Assembly (NCBI RefSeq): GCF_022387135.1
Contig: NZ_CP092462.1
Location: 2,604,001-2,668,000, forward strand
DNA from: Comamonas sp. B21-038
GTDB taxonomy: Bacteria; Pseudomonadota; Gammaproteobacteria; Burkholderiales; Burkholderiaceae_C
DNA: 64,000 bases
Reading direction: 5' to 3'
The position numbers and the translations under genes are program-made. The notes below the pieces were generated by a model that did not search any database, was not told the origin of the DNA, and was given only the letters and a program-made list of their open reading frames with translations. This document shows positions 38,290 through 47,424 of the stretch, piece by piece. Every line of letters begins with the position of its first letter. Position 1 is the first letter of the stretch.

Positions 38290-39449
38290 AGGTTCGTTTC
38301 ACCTGGAATGGAAAACAGGTCTCCCCTACGCTTGATCTTCGCCCCACTGCCGCAAACCTCAAACATGCGGCTCGGGTGCGAGCCACCATAGTCGAAGAAA
38401 TAAAGCATGGCACCTTCAGCTTTGCAGCACATTTCCCCGACTACAAGCACCTGCAGCAACACCAGCCAGAGAGCGAGGCTGGCATGCGAACCTTTCTAGA
38501 GTGGTCGAAGGTATGGGTTACCCTCTCCGCTCGGAGCTTGGAGCATTCCACGCATGCCATTTATGTCCGTCATCTAAATGCATATTGGGTGCCTGCATTC
38601 GGAAACCTACGGCCAGAGAAAATAAGCCATGAAATGGTATTAACTCACTTGGCAACATTGAGCAAAGACCGAATGGACTTGGAAACCGGGCGCAAAATGA
38701 AAGGACTATCGCGGAAAACTCAGAATAATATTCTGATCCCACTGCGTGGAGTTTTCGACCTGATATGCAAACCACCAAGCCGAGTTAGCAACCCAGTTGA
38801 AGGAATAGATAATCAGAAGATCCAAAAAGCCAACCCTGACCCTTTTGCACCTGATGAGGTCGAATTGATCCTAAAGGAGATGCAAAAGCGTTTTGGGGAG
38901 GTAATGACAGATTATTTTGAATTCTCATTCTTTGCTGGGTTACGGGCAAGCGAGCATATCGCGCTGAGGTGGGAGGATGTGGACTTACGGAAGTCCACTG
39001 TGCTGGTTCGCCGCTCCAAGGTGATGACTATGGAAAAAGACCGCACCAAAACCAACGTTGAACGCACGGTGGAGCTTAACCAGCGCGCCGCCAGTGTGAT
39101 CCAGCGCCAGCGCGCAAGGACTGCAGCAATGAATGCGGAGGTGTTCTATAACCCGAACACGGGAGCGCCCTATCACGACGAGCAGTCGCAGCGCAGAGCC
39201 TGGCGCATCACCTTGCGCGCCATCGGCGTGCGATACAGGGCGCCCAAGGAATGCCGGGACACCAGCGTAACCCTGGCGCTCATGGCCGGCGCGAATCCCA
39301 TGTGGGTGGCCATGCAGCACGGGCACTCTGTGCAGGTGATGATGCGCGACTATGCAAAGTGGATTCCGTCAGCAGATCGAGGCGCCAACCTCGCAGCGGT
39401 CAATGCTGCGATCACCAACCAGGCCACACCCCGAAAAGAAGCGATTTAG
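38238..39449 (+). CDS. Tyrosine integrase
   Basis: A 403-residue site-specific recombinase. Residues 1-60 are an arm-DNA-binding domain of the DUF3596 type, 80-180 the core-binding helices. The catalytic domain has Arg236 (AGLRASEHIALRW), Arg340 (ECRDTSVTL), His363 (MQHGHS) and the nucleophile Tyr372 (RDYAKW). The usual His before the second Arg is not obvious. It lies next to the tRNA-Ser 3' end, the presumed attachment site. The start ATG has GGAAGG nine bases upstream inside xis. Confidence 0.95.
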   Translation: MGRKATTGGVRPRGDRIEVRFTWNGKQVSPTLDLRPTAANLKHAARVRATIVEEIKHGTFSFAAHFPDYKHLQQHQPESEAGMRTFLEWSKVWVTLSARSLEHSTHAIYVRHLNAYWVPAFGNLRPEKISHEMVLTHLATLSKDRMDLETGRKMKGLSRKTQNNILIPLRGVFDLICKPPSRVSNPVEGIDNQKIQKANPDPFAPDEVELILKEMQKRFGEVMTDYFEFSFFAGLRASEHIALRWEDVDLRKSTVLVRRSKVMTMEKDRTKTNVERTVELNQRAASVIQRQRARTAAMNAEVFYNPNTGAPYHDEQSQRRAWRITLRAIGVRYRAPKECRDTSVTLALMAGANPMWVAMQHGHSVQVMMRDYAKWIPSADRGANLAAVNAAITNQATPRKEAI

Positions 39450-39495
39450 GGATGGATTAGGGATGACTTGAGAGCGCACCACCCATGCATAGAAA

Positions 39496-39534
39496 AAGCC
39501 CCAAGTGAATCAATCACTTGGGGCTTATCTTTTT
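39496..39534. terminator. Bidirectional terminator between integrase and tRNA-Ser
   Basis: AAGCCCCAAGTGA - ATCAA - TCACTTGGGGCTT, a perfect 13-bp stem with ATCTTTTT on one side and AAAAAG (TTTTTC on minus) on the other. It can end both the integrase and the tRNA transcripts. Confidence 0.9.
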
Positions 39535-39626
39535 GGCGGAAACGGAGGGATTCGAACCCTCGATGAGGCTCTACACCCCATACTCCCTTAGCAGGGGAGC
39601 ACCTTCGGCCACTCGGTCACGTTTCC
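39534..39626 (-). tRNA. tRNA-Ser (anticodon GCU), CCA encoded
   Basis: Class II tRNA on the minus strand: acceptor GGAAACG / CGTTTCC, D-arm ACCGAGTGGCCGAAGGT, anticodon arm CTCCC - CTGCTAA - GGGAG (GCT anticodon), a long variable arm, T-arm GAGGG - TTCGAAT - CCCTC and an encoded CCA. Its 3' end faces the prophage, and integrases of this type commonly use such tRNA ends; a duplicate of the 3' part would be expected at the missing left end. Confidence 0.97.
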
Positions 39627-39651
39627 AATACAGCTATTCTAACCTGAAAAA

Positions 39652-40932
39652 TCAGGCCGATTTGGAAACTTCTGCAGAATCCAGACCAAAAGCGGTGTGC
39701 AGCGCGCGAACGGCCAGTTCCAGGTACTTCTCATCGATCACGACCGAGGTCTTGATTTCGGAGGTGGAAATCATCTGGATGTTGATGCCCTCTTCGGCCA
39801 GTGCGCGGAACATCGTCGATGCGACGCCCACGTGGCTGCGCATGCCGATGCCGACAATGCTCACCTTGCAGATGTTGGGGTTGCCGATGACTTCGTCAGC
39901 GCCGAGCTTGGGCACCACTTCGTCGCGCAGCAGCTCAACGGTGCGGTTGAAGTCGCCCTGGTTCACGGTGAAGCTGAAGTCGGTCTTGCCGTCCTTGCCG
40001 ATGTTTTGCAGGATCACATCCACATCGATGTTGGCGTCTGCCACCGGACCCAGGATCTGGTAGGCGATGCCGGGGGTGTCAGGCACGCCACGGACAGAGA
40101 TTTTGGCTTCGCTACGGTTGAAAGCGATACCGGATACGACGGCCTTTTCCATCTTTTCGTCTTCCTCAAATGTGATCAGAGTGCCCGATTTGGCCTCTTC
40201 ATCCAATGCAATATCCCAGGGCGTGAAGCTCGACAGCACACGCATTGGCACTTTGTACTTGCCGGCAAATTCCACCGAGCGGATCTGCAGCACCTTGGAG
40301 CCCAGGCTCGCCATCTCCAGCATTTCCTCAAAGCTCACGGTCTTGAGGCGCTGTGCGGCCGACACCACACGCGGGTCGGTGGTGTAGACACCATCAACAT
40401 CGGTATAAATCAGGCACTCGGCAGCCTTGAGGGCGGCTGCCACGGCGACGGCCGAGGTGTCCGAGCCGCCACGGCCCAGGGTCGTGATGTTGCCGTTCGG
40501 GTCAATGCCCTGGAAACCGGTGACGATCACCACGCGGCCGGCGTCCAGATCGGCCCGCACGCGCTGGTCATCGATCGATTCAATACGCGCCTTGGTGTAG
40601 CTGTCGTCGGTGCGCACCGGCACCTGCCAGCCGGTGTAGCTGACCGAAGGAACGCCCTCGGCCTGCAGCGCAATGGCCAGCAGGGCCGACGAGGCCTGCT
40701 CGCCAGTGGCGGCCAGCATGTCCAGCTCACGGTAATAGGACTTGTCTGCGCGGCTGGGTGCCAGCTCACTGGCCAGACCCAACAGACGGTTGGTTTCGCC
40801 ACTCATGGCGCTGGGCACCACCACCATCTGGTGGCCAGCCCTTGCCCACTTGGCGACGCGTTTGGCGACATTGCGGATGCGCTCGGAAGAGCCCATCGAC
40901 GTGCCGCCGTACTTATGAACGATCAGTGCCAT
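39652..40932 (-). CDS. lysC: Aspartate kinase
   Basis: This 426-residue enzyme phosphorylates aspartate, the first step to lysine, methionine, threonine and diaminopimelate. The kinase domain (1 to about 245) has KYGGTS at 7-12, the GFQGIDPNGNITTLGRGGSD segment and the YTDVDGVYTTDPR loop. Two ACT domains at about 260-420 bind regulatory amino acids; the MRSHVGVA segment is typical. The length fits the alpha-type, lysine/threonine-inhibited enzyme. It may also be initiated internally to give a separate regulatory subunit, as in Bacillus and Corynebacterium; this cannot be seen here. Confidence 0.97.
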   Translation of the reverse strand: MALIVHKYGGTSMGSSERIRNVAKRVAKWARAGHQMVVVPSAMSGETNRLLGLASELAPSRADKSYYRELDMLAATGEQASSALLAIALQAEGVPSVSYTGWQVPVRTDDSYTKARIESIDDQRVRADLDAGRVVIVTGFQGIDPNGNITTLGRGGSDTSAVAVAAALKAAECLIYTDVDGVYTTDPRVVSAAQRLKTVSFEEMLEMASLGSKVLQIRSVEFAGKYKVPMRVLSSFTPWDIALDEEAKSGTLITFEEDEKMEKAVVSGIAFNRSEAKISVRGVPDTPGIAYQILGPVADANIDVDVILQNIGKDGKTDFSFTVNQGDFNRTVELLRDEVVPKLGADEVIGNPNICKVSIVGIGMRSHVGVASTMFRALAEEGINIQMISTSEIKTSVVIDEKYLELAVRALHTAFGLDSAEVSKSA

Positions 40933-41009
40933 TGAATATCACGATGACGAAACACGAAGCTCGGCGTTGATGCAAAGTGTTTTGGCACGCCGTCGGAATC
41001 GTACATTAG

Positions 41010-41981
41010 TCAGACCAAAACTGGCGGATTGTACCAATCGATGACATCTCTGTGGCGCTGTATATACCCATGGCCCACTTTTATATGGATTTGGTGGCCC
41101 CGCGTGGTGCAGCACTGCAGCTGCAGCAGCAGTTGCGCCAACTGCGCGGCACTGGGCGTTTGGCCATGGGCTGTGCGCAACCAGTAGCGCAAGACATTGG
41201 CCATGCGGGCCTCGGTCAGCGCCTGCAGCGCGCGGATGCGCGGTGGCGAGCCAGTGGCCTGCAGATCGATCTGCGCCAGGTCATCGAGCAGTTCGGCCGC
41301 CTGCGCCGCATGGGCGCTGCTGCGTGCCACCGTCTGCGCGATCTGCGGAAAGGCCTGCACCAGTGCGGGCATGACCTGCTGGCGGATGCGGTTGCGTGTG
41401 TAGCGCGTGTTGGTGTTGCTGGGGTCTTCCACCCAGGCAATGCCCAACGCAGCCAGATCAGCGCGGATCTGCGCACTGCCCAGCGCCAGATAGGGCCGCG
41501 CCCACTGCAGGCCTGCGCGCTGCCACTGCGGGCGCATGCCTGCCAGCCCGGCCACCCCGGCACCGCGCGACAGTGCCAGCACCACGGTCTCGACCTGGTC
41601 ATCGGCATGCTGGGCCAGCGCAATGGTCTGGATGGCGCCCTGCCCTGCATCAGCGGCAGCCAGCACGGCCTCGGTCAACGCCCGGTAGCGCGCAATGCGT
41701 GCCGCATCCTCCGGGCTTTGGCCAGGTTGCGCATGCGCGTTCACCGCCGCCACCTGCAAAGGCACTGCCCAGGCAGTGCATTGGGCACGGCAATGGGCCT
41801 CAAACACAGCCGCCGCCGCCTGCAGCCCGTGGTTGATGTGGATGGCATGCACCTGGCCGGGAAAGCGCTGCAGGCAAGCCCAGAGCAACGCCGTGGAATC
41901 CGCCCCGCCGCTGTAGGCTACCGCCAATGGCAGTACGGGCTGCCAGCCGTTCAGCGCAGCAACAATGGCGGGCTCAGCCAT
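41010..41981 (-). CDS. tilS: tRNA(Ile)-lysidine synthetase
   Basis: The enzyme converts cytidine 34 of tRNA-Ile(CAU) to lysidine, needed to read AUA codons. The PP-loop SGGADSTAL is at about residues 25-33, followed by the HINHGL strand. The AQHADDQVETVVLALSRGAGVAGLAGM block and the ARPYL motif are typical. At 323 residues it is at the short end of the family and ends soon after the linker domain. An ATG at 41981 was chosen over a GTG three codons earlier. It is followed by lysC in the same direction. Confidence 0.93.
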   Translation of the reverse strand: MAEPAIVAALNGWQPVLPLAVAYSGGADSTALLWACLQRFPGQVHAIHINHGLQAAAAVFEAHCRAQCTAWAVPLQVAAVNAHAQPGQSPEDAARIARYRALTEAVLAAADAGQGAIQTIALAQHADDQVETVVLALSRGAGVAGLAGMRPQWQRAGLQWARPYLALGSAQIRADLAALGIAWVEDPSNTNTRYTRNRIRQQVMPALVQAFPQIAQTVARSSAHAAQAAELLDDLAQIDLQATGSPPRIRALQALTEARMANVLRYWLRTAHGQTPSAAQLAQLLLQLQCCTTRGHQIHIKVGHGYIQRHRDVIDWYNPPVLV

Positions 41982-41998
41982 GGCACGCACTCCACAGC

Positions 41999-42022
41999 AA
42001 AAAGCCTCCGCAACGGGAGGCT
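41999..42022 (-). terminator. Terminator after accA
   Basis: AGCCTCC - CGTTGC - GGAGGCT followed by TTTT on the minus strand, between accA (ends 42068) and tilS (starts 41981). Confidence 0.8.
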
Positions 42023-42067
42023 TGGCAGCAGCAGCGGCGCAGCATCAGCAGCGGCCGGCAGCGGGCA

Positions 42068-43041
42068 TCAATGTTCTGCCTTGGTGTCCGAGAAACGGCC
42101 ATAGCTTTGCAGGCGCTCATAGCGGCGGTCCAGCAGCTCGGCGGGCTTGAGGTCAGCCAGCTGGCGGAAGGCATCGCTCAGGCCGCGCTTGAGCAGTGCC
42201 GCCATTTGCTTGTGGTCACGGTGGGCACCGCCTACAGGCTCGTGGATGATCTTGTCGATCAGACCCAAGGCCTTGAGGCGGTGCGCGGTGATGCCCATCG
42301 CATCGGCCGCTTCCTGGGCCTTGTCGCTGGTCTTCCACAGGATGGAGGCGCAGCCTTCGGGGCTGATGGTCGAGTACACCGAGTACTGCAGCATCAGCAC
42401 CTGGTCGGCCACCGAGATACCCAGCGCGCCGCCGGAGCCGCCTTCACCGATGATGGTGGAGATGATCGGCACTTCCAGCTGCGCCATTTCATAGATGTTG
42501 CGGCCAATGGCTTCGGACTGGCCGCGCTCTTCGGCATCAATGCCGGGGTAGGCGCCAGGCGTGTCGACAAAGGTGAACACCGGCAGCTTGAATTTCTCGG
42601 CGGTCTTCATCAGGCGCAGCGCCTTGCGGTAGCCCTCGGGCTTGCTCATGCCGAAGTTGCGCAGGGTGCGCTCCTTGGTGTCGCGCCCCTTTTGGTGGCC
42701 CACCACCATGCAGGGGTTGCCATTGAAGCGTGCCAGGCCGCCTACGATGGACAGGTCGTCGGCAAAGTGGCGGTCACCATGCATTTCAACGAAATCGGTG
42801 AAGATCTCGTTCACATAGTCCAGGGTGTAGGGGCGCTCGGGATGGCGTGCGATCTTGGTGATCTGCCAGGGGAGAGCTCGCTGTAGATGTCCTTGGTCAG
42901 CTGCTGGCTTTTCTTGCTGAGCTGATCGATCTCTTCAGAGATATCGACTGCGCTTTCGCTTTGCACATAGCGCAGTTCATCAATTTTGGTTTCCAGCTCC
43001 GCAATCGGTTGCTCGAAATCCAGGAATGTTCTTTTCGCCAA
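42068..43041 (-). pseudogene. accA: Acetyl-CoA carboxylase carboxyltransferase subunit alpha, frameshifted
   Basis: AccA forms the carboxyltransferase with AccD and makes malonyl-CoA for fatty acid synthesis; it is essential in bacteria. Here the gene is split into two frames. The first 60 or so codons (TTG start at 43041 with AGGAG upstream) read the normal N-terminus up to DIYSELSP, then run out of frame to a TGA at 42811. The rest, from [20 protein letters not shown] on, is in the next frame and is complete, including the EGGSGGALG and [11 protein letters not shown] active-site regions. A run of four G (42869-42872) in place of five would cause exactly this. The joined product would have 324 residues, the normal length. 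Confidence 0.9.
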
Positions 43042-43118
43042 AATGATTCTCCTCGAGAAAAGCCGCAGGCAGCCTTCTCATAACGACCGACAGTGTAACC
43101 GCATGCGGCCAAACCAGA

Positions 43119-43769
43119 TCAATCTGCATCCTGCCCCAGTGGCATGGCATTCTGGGATCGCCAGATCAGCCAGGCCGCCACACTGGCCCAGGGTTGCCAG
43201 GCCTGGGCCACCTCGCGCGCATCGCTGCGGCTGACGGCCTCGCCCGAAAAATAATGGTCGCTGATGCCCTGCAGCAGCGCTGCGTCGTCGATGGCCAGCA
43301 CATTGGGCCGCCCCAGATGGAACAGCAGAAACATCTCCGCGCCCCAGCGTGCGATGCCGCGCTGCGCCAGCAGCTGATCAATGACGGCATCATCGTCGAC
43401 ATGCACCCAGGACAGCGCATCCTTGGGCTCCTGCACAAACCACTGGGCGAGATCGCGCAGATAGCCCAGCTTGCGCTGCGGCAGGCGGATGGCCTTGGCG
43501 GCCTCGTCCGTCAGCGCCAGCATGGCCTTGGGCGTGGCTGCGCCCAGCGCTGCCACCAGCCGCTTCCACAGCTGGCGCGCCGAATTGTCCGAGAGTTGCT
43601 GCCAGACCACCGAGCGCATCAGCAGCGCAAAGCCGTCCGCCTCGCGGCGCAGCATCTCACCGGCATACAGCGGCGCGAGCCGGCGCATCACCCGGTCCTT
43701 GCGGGCCAGGTGTTTGCAGGCGGCAGCCCAGTCTTCCGCTGACAGCGGTTTATTGCTGATACCAGGCAT
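43119..43769 (-). CDS. DNA-3-methyladenine glycosylase II-like (HhH-GPD)
   Basis: A 216-residue base-excision repair protein that removes alkylated purines. It has the AlkA-type helix-hairpin-helix core: RRLAPLYAGEML, the SVVWQQLSDNSARQLWKRLV helices, a RKLGYLRDLAQWFV helix, and the RWGAEMFLLFHLGRPNVLAIDDAALLQGI segment holding the catalytic Asp. It lacks the N-terminal domain of E. coli AlkA, as the shorter Mag-type enzymes do. It lies between accA and cysS with short gaps. Confidence 0.85.
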   Translation of the reverse strand: MPGISNKPLSAEDWAAACKHLARKDRVMRRLAPLYAGEMLRREADGFALLMRSVVWQQLSDNSARQLWKRLVAALGAATPKAMLALTDEAAKAIRLPQRKLGYLRDLAQWFVQEPKDALSWVHVDDDAVIDQLLAQRGIARWGAEMFLLFHLGRPNVLAIDDAALLQGISDHYFSGEAVSRSDAREVAQAWQPWASVAAWLIWRSQNAMPLGQDAD

Positions 43770-43826
43770 AGGGCTAGACGGACCGCGTCAACGCCAGGGA
43801 CAAAGTCAGACTACCCACAGCGCGCA

Positions 43827-45212
43827 TCAGGCCCCTGCCTGCACGACCGTCCAGGTCGTGCCTTGGGCGGAGTCCTTGAGCTCCACCCCTTGGGCCAGCA
43901 GCTCGGCGCGGATGCGGTCAGATTCCGCATAGTTCTTGGCCGCCTTGGCTGCAGCTCGCAGTGCAATCTGCGCCTCTACATAAGCGGCATCCACGCTAGC
44001 ACCCGCCTGCAGGTAGGCGGCAGGGTCGGCCTGCAGCAAACCCAAGGTAGCGGCCAAGGCCTTGAGCAGCCCCGCCACCGCAGGCGATTTGCTGCGGTTG
44101 ACTTCGGCAGCTAGCTCAAACAGCACCGCCACCGCCTCGGGTGTGCCAAAGTCCTCGTCCATCGCCGCCTTGAAGCGCGCTGCGCTCGGCTGGCTCCAGT
44201 CGATGGTCACAGGCTCTGCCGGCACCAGGCTCAGCGCGGTGTAGAGGCGCTTCAGGGCATTGCGGGCATCGTCCAGATGCACATCGCTGTAATTGAGCGG
44301 GCTGCGGTAATGGGTGCGCACCACAAAGAAGCGGATGGTTTCTGCATCGTAGCGCTTGAGCACATCGCGGATCGTGAAGAAATTGCCCAGGGACTTGGAC
44401 ATCTTCTCGTTGTCGACGTTGATGAAGCCGTTGTGCATCCACATCCTGGCCAGCGGCTGGCCGTGTGCGCCTTCGCTCTGCGCAATTTCGTTTTCGTGGT
44501 GGGGGAACTGCAGGTCAGCGCCGCCGCCATGGATGTCGAAAGTCTCGCCCAGCAGGGCGCAGCTCATCGCCGAGCACTCGATGTGCCAGCCCGGCCGGCC
44601 CGTGCCATAGCTGCTTTGCCATTTGGCCTCGTCCGGCTCGGTGGGTTTGGCGCTCTTCCACAGCACAAAATCCAGTGGGTCATCCTTGCCGTCCTGCACG
44701 GCCACGCGTTCACCGGCATTGAGCTCATCGAGCGACTTGCCCGACAGCTTGCCGTAGCCCGGGAACTTGCGCACGGCGTAGTTCACATCGCCGCCCTCGG
44801 TGCGGTAGGCCAGGCCTTTTTCCTCCAGCTGCGAGATGATGGACAGCATCTGCGGCACGTACTCGGTCGCACGGGGCTCATGGGTGGGGCGCTCGATGCC
44901 CAGTGCATCGGCGTCCTGGTGCAGGGCCTCGATCATGCGGTCGGTCAGGCTGCGGATGGTCTCGCCGTTCTCCACAGCGCGGCGGATGATCTTGTCCTCG
45001 ATGTCGGTGACATTGCGCACATAGGTCACCTTGAGGCCGCTGACACGCAACCAGCGCTGCACCACATCGAACGCCAGCATCGAGCGCGCATGTCCCAGAT
45101 GACAGAGGTCATAGACCGTCATGCCGCATACATACATGCGGACATGGCCCTGCTCGATCGGAACAAATGACTCCAGCGCACGCGAAAGCGTGTTGTAGAT
45201 GCGCAAACTCAT
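43827..45212 (-). CDS. cysS: Cysteinyl-tRNA synthetase
   Basis: This 461-residue class I synthetase charges tRNA-Cys. Zinc-ligand Cys29 stands in MYVCGMT, the HIGH-type signature HLGHAR is at 38-43, GWHIECSAM contains the second zinc cysteine, and [11 protein letters not shown] is near 266-275. The C-terminal helical domain is normal. No truncation is seen. Confidence 0.97.
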   Translation of the reverse strand: MSLRIYNTLSRALESFVPIEQGHVRMYVCGMTVYDLCHLGHARSMLAFDVVQRWLRVSGLKVTYVRNVTDIEDKIIRRAVENGETIRSLTDRMIEALHQDADALGIERPTHEPRATEYVPQMLSIISQLEEKGLAYRTEGGDVNYAVRKFPGYGKLSGKSLDELNAGERVAVQDGKDDPLDFVLWKSAKPTEPDEAKWQSSYGTGRPGWHIECSAMSCALLGETFDIHGGGADLQFPHHENEIAQSEGAHGQPLARMWMHNGFINVDNEKMSKSLGNFFTIRDVLKRYDAETIRFFVVRTHYRSPLNYSDVHLDDARNALKRLYTALSLVPAEPVTIDWSQPSAARFKAAMDEDFGTPEAVAVLFELAAEVNRSKSPAVAGLLKALAATLGLLQADPAAYLQAGASVDAAYVEAQIALRAAAKAAKNYAESDRIRAELLAQGVELKDSAQGTTWTVVQAGA

Positions 45213-45492
45213 GAAAAATTAGCGTGGTTGTGGTTGAGAGGGAAGGACGCCTGGCGCCCCACGCCGGTCCGCACCCACCCTCTGCAAAGAGACTGGTGTG
45301 CGGGTTGTGCAGAGCCTGCTTGGGGCAGAGCCGCCCGGCAGGAACCGCCGAACCATGTATGGTAGCTGATGCCGACACCATGCCCTGCAAACCATGGCCG
45401 CCCGCCGTTCCGGGGCGCCAGCCCCCTCAGCTACAATGCGCTGCAGTATAAGCCTGCAGGCCACTTGCACGCGCCCAGCGTGCCCGAACCCT
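45213..45492. promoter_or_regulatory. Divergent intergenic region, cysS / TPR gene
   Basis: This 280-base gap holds promoters of two divergent genes. A TACAAT -10-like box stands at 45432-45437 for the plus strand; no good -35 is clear. An inverted repeat CTCTGCA (45282-45288) / TGCAGAG (45309-45315) lies nearer cysS. No further gene is seen. Confidence 0.4.
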
Positions 45493-46095
45493 ATGAAGTT
45501 AGTCAGTTGCCTTTTCTCCCCCCTGATGCCTCGTGCTGCCTTGCTGGCGCTCGCACTGAGCTGCGGTGCCGCCTATGCGGACGATTACGCAGCCGTGGAA
45601 AAGCTGATTCAGTCCGGCCAGACCGCATTGGCCCTGGAGCAGCTGGAGCCCAAGATCCAGCAAGCGCCGCGTGACCCGCAATGGCGCTTTTTGCAAGGCG
45701 TGGCCCAGATGAATGCCGGCCAGCGCGATGAAGCCACGGCCACCTTCGAAAAGCTGGTGCAGGAATACCCCGAGCTGCCCGAGCCCTACAACAACCTGGC
45801 CGTGCTCTACGCCCAGAACAACCAGCTGGAAAAAGCCAGCCGTGCGCTGCAGGATGCCGTGCGGGCCAACCCCGGCTATGCCACCGCTTATGAGAACCTG
45901 GGCGACATCTATATCCGCCTGGCCGAGCAATCGCTGAGCAAGGCCAGCAGCCTGGCGCCCGCCCAGCAGGCGCGGCTGCAGCCCAAGATCAGCAGCCTGC
46001 GTCTGCTGGTGACGCGGGCCCAGCCTTCAGCAGCCGCAGCGCCAGCCACTGCCGCACCGGCGGCACCGGCAGCGGCGCCTGACGCAAAAAAGTAA
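45493..46095 (+). CDS. Exported TPR-repeat protein
   Basis: The ATG at 45493 begins a signal peptide (about 1-30, ending SCGAAYA) ahead of the mature DDYAAVEKLIQSG start. Residues about 31-155 hold three to four TPR units, for example ALEQLEPKIQQAPRDPQWRFLQGVAQMNAG and PEPYNNLAVLYAQNNQLEKASRAL. The C-terminal 35 residues are an Ala/Pro-rich tail. TPR proteins serve as assembly scaffolds; a periplasmic location is expected. It is upstream of two cyclophilin genes, which may point to a role in envelope protein folding. Confidence 0.75.
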   Translation: MKLVSCLFSPLMPRAALLALALSCGAAYADDYAAVEKLIQSGQTALALEQLEPKIQQAPRDPQWRFLQGVAQMNAGQRDEATATFEKLVQEYPELPEPYNNLAVLYAQNNQLEKASRALQDAVRANPGYATAYENLGDIYIRLAEQSLSKASSLAPAQQARLQPKISSLRLLVTRAQPSAAAAPATAAPAAPAAAPDAKK

Positions 46096-46246
46096 AGGCC
46101 TTGCCTTGAATCTTGCACCGTTGGCCCTCAACTCGGTGCAACGCCCACGCTGCAACGCCGATGACTTGCGCGCAGCGCAGCATGCATTGCGGACAGCGCA
46201 GTGCCCTGTGCTGGCCATCTACCGTAATTGACCACAGAGGAAACCG

Positions 46247-46831
46247 ATGCCTACCAAACGACACACTCTTTCCATTCTGGGCGGCCTGGCACTGGCCGGC
46301 GGCATGTTGCTGACCAGCGCTGCACAGGCGGCTGACCAGCCCCGCGTGAAACTGGCCACCTCGATGGGCGACATCGTTGTGGAACTCAACCCAGAAAAAG
46401 CGCCCAAGACGGTGGCCAACTTCCTGCAGTACGTGAACGACAAGTTCTACGACGGCACGATCTTCCACCGCGTGATCGGCAACTTCATGATCCAGGGCGG
46501 TGGCTTTACCCCCGACATGCAGCAAAAGCCTGCGCGCTCGCCCATCCCGCTGGAGGCCAACAACGGCCTCAAGAACAACACCTACACCATTGCAATGGCC
46601 CGCACGGCTGTGCCCGATTCGGCCACCGCGCAGTTCTTCATCAATGTGCAGAACAACGATTCGCTGAACGCCCCCAATCCCGATGGCCACGGCTACGCAG
46701 TGTTTGGCAAGGTGGTCAGCGGCAATGATGTGGTCGACAAGATCAAGGCGGTGCAAACCGGCAATGCCGGCCCGCACCAGAACGTGCCCAAGACCCCGGT
46801 CATCATCAAGTCGGCTACCGTCGTCAAGTAA
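46247..46831 (+). CDS. ppiA: Periplasmic cyclophilin-type peptidyl-prolyl isomerase
   Basis: A 194-residue enzyme with a signal peptide (about 1-28, cleaved after QAA), so it works in the periplasm on outer-membrane and secreted proteins. The cyclophilin core has [17 protein letters not shown] and [13 protein letters not shown]. The active-site Arg and Phe/Met positions are present. The AGAGGAAACCG ribosome site is good. It is followed by a cytoplasmic paralogue with very similar core sequence. Confidence 0.9.
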   Translation: MPTKRHTLSILGGLALAGGMLLTSAAQAADQPRVKLATSMGDIVVELNPEKAPKTVANFLQYVNDKFYDGTIFHRVIGNFMIQGGGFTPDMQQKPARSPIPLEANNGLKNNTYTIAMARTAVPDSATAQFFINVQNNDSLNAPNPDGHGYAVFGKVVSGNDVVDKIKAVQTGNAGPHQNVPKTPVIIKSATVVK

Positions 46832-46899
46832 ATGGCTATGCCGCCTGCCTCAACCCGGCCAGCGGCGCCCTTCCCACCTTTCTCAACAGGAAACACACC

Positions 46900-47406
46900 A
46901 TGAGCAATCCACAAGTTGAACTGCATATCAAAGACTACGGCGTGATCACGCTGGAACTCGACGCAGACAAAGCCCCCAAGTCCACCGAGAACTTCCTGAG
47001 CTACGTCAAGAGCGGCCACTATGACGGCACGATCTTCCACCGCGTGATCAACAGCTTCATGATCCAGGGCGGCGGCTTTGCTTCGGGCATGGACCAGAAG
47101 TCCACCCAGACCCCCATCCAGAACGAAGCCCAGAACGGCCTGAAGAACGACCAGTACACCGTGGCCATGGCCCGCACCAGCGATCCGCACTCGGCCACCG
47201 CCCAGTTCTTCATCAACGTCGCCAAGAACGACTTCCTGAACCACACCTCGCCCACCCCCAGCGGCTGGGGCTATGCCGTGTTCGGCAAGGTGGTCAAGGG
47301 CAACGATGTGGTCGACAAGATCAAGGCCGTCAAGACCGGCTCCAAGGGCATGCACCAAGACGTGCCCAAGGAAGAAGTGCTGATCGAAAAGGCTGTGGCG
47401 CTGTAA
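46900..47406 (+). CDS. ppiB: Cytoplasmic cyclophilin-type peptidyl-prolyl isomerase
   Basis: A 168-residue cyclophilin without signal peptide, beginning [16 protein letters not shown], with [17 protein letters not shown] and [18 protein letters not shown]. It catalyses prolyl isomerisation in the cytoplasm. The tandem periplasmic/cytoplasmic pair is typical for this bacterial group. Confidence 0.93.
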   Translation: MSNPQVELHIKDYGVITLELDADKAPKSTENFLSYVKSGHYDGTIFHRVINSFMIQGGGFASGMDQKSTQTPIQNEAQNGLKNDQYTVAMARTSDPHSATAQFFINVAKNDFLNHTSPTPSGWGYAVFGKVVKGNDVVDKIKAVKTGSKGMHQDVPKEEVLIEKAVAL

Positions 47407-47424
47407 CAGGCCGCCACCATCTGC

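Noticed and set aside
39518-40063. Plus-strand open frame beginning over the tRNA-Ser
   Set aside because: It reads the complement of tRNA-Ser and then runs antisense to lysC; typical false frame over a tRNA.
45282-45315. CTCTGCA / TGCAGAG inverted repeat upstream of cysS as a third copy of the repeat element
   Set aside because: Only the CTCTGCA core matches the ends of the elements at 52916 and 54561; the internal sequences are not shared.
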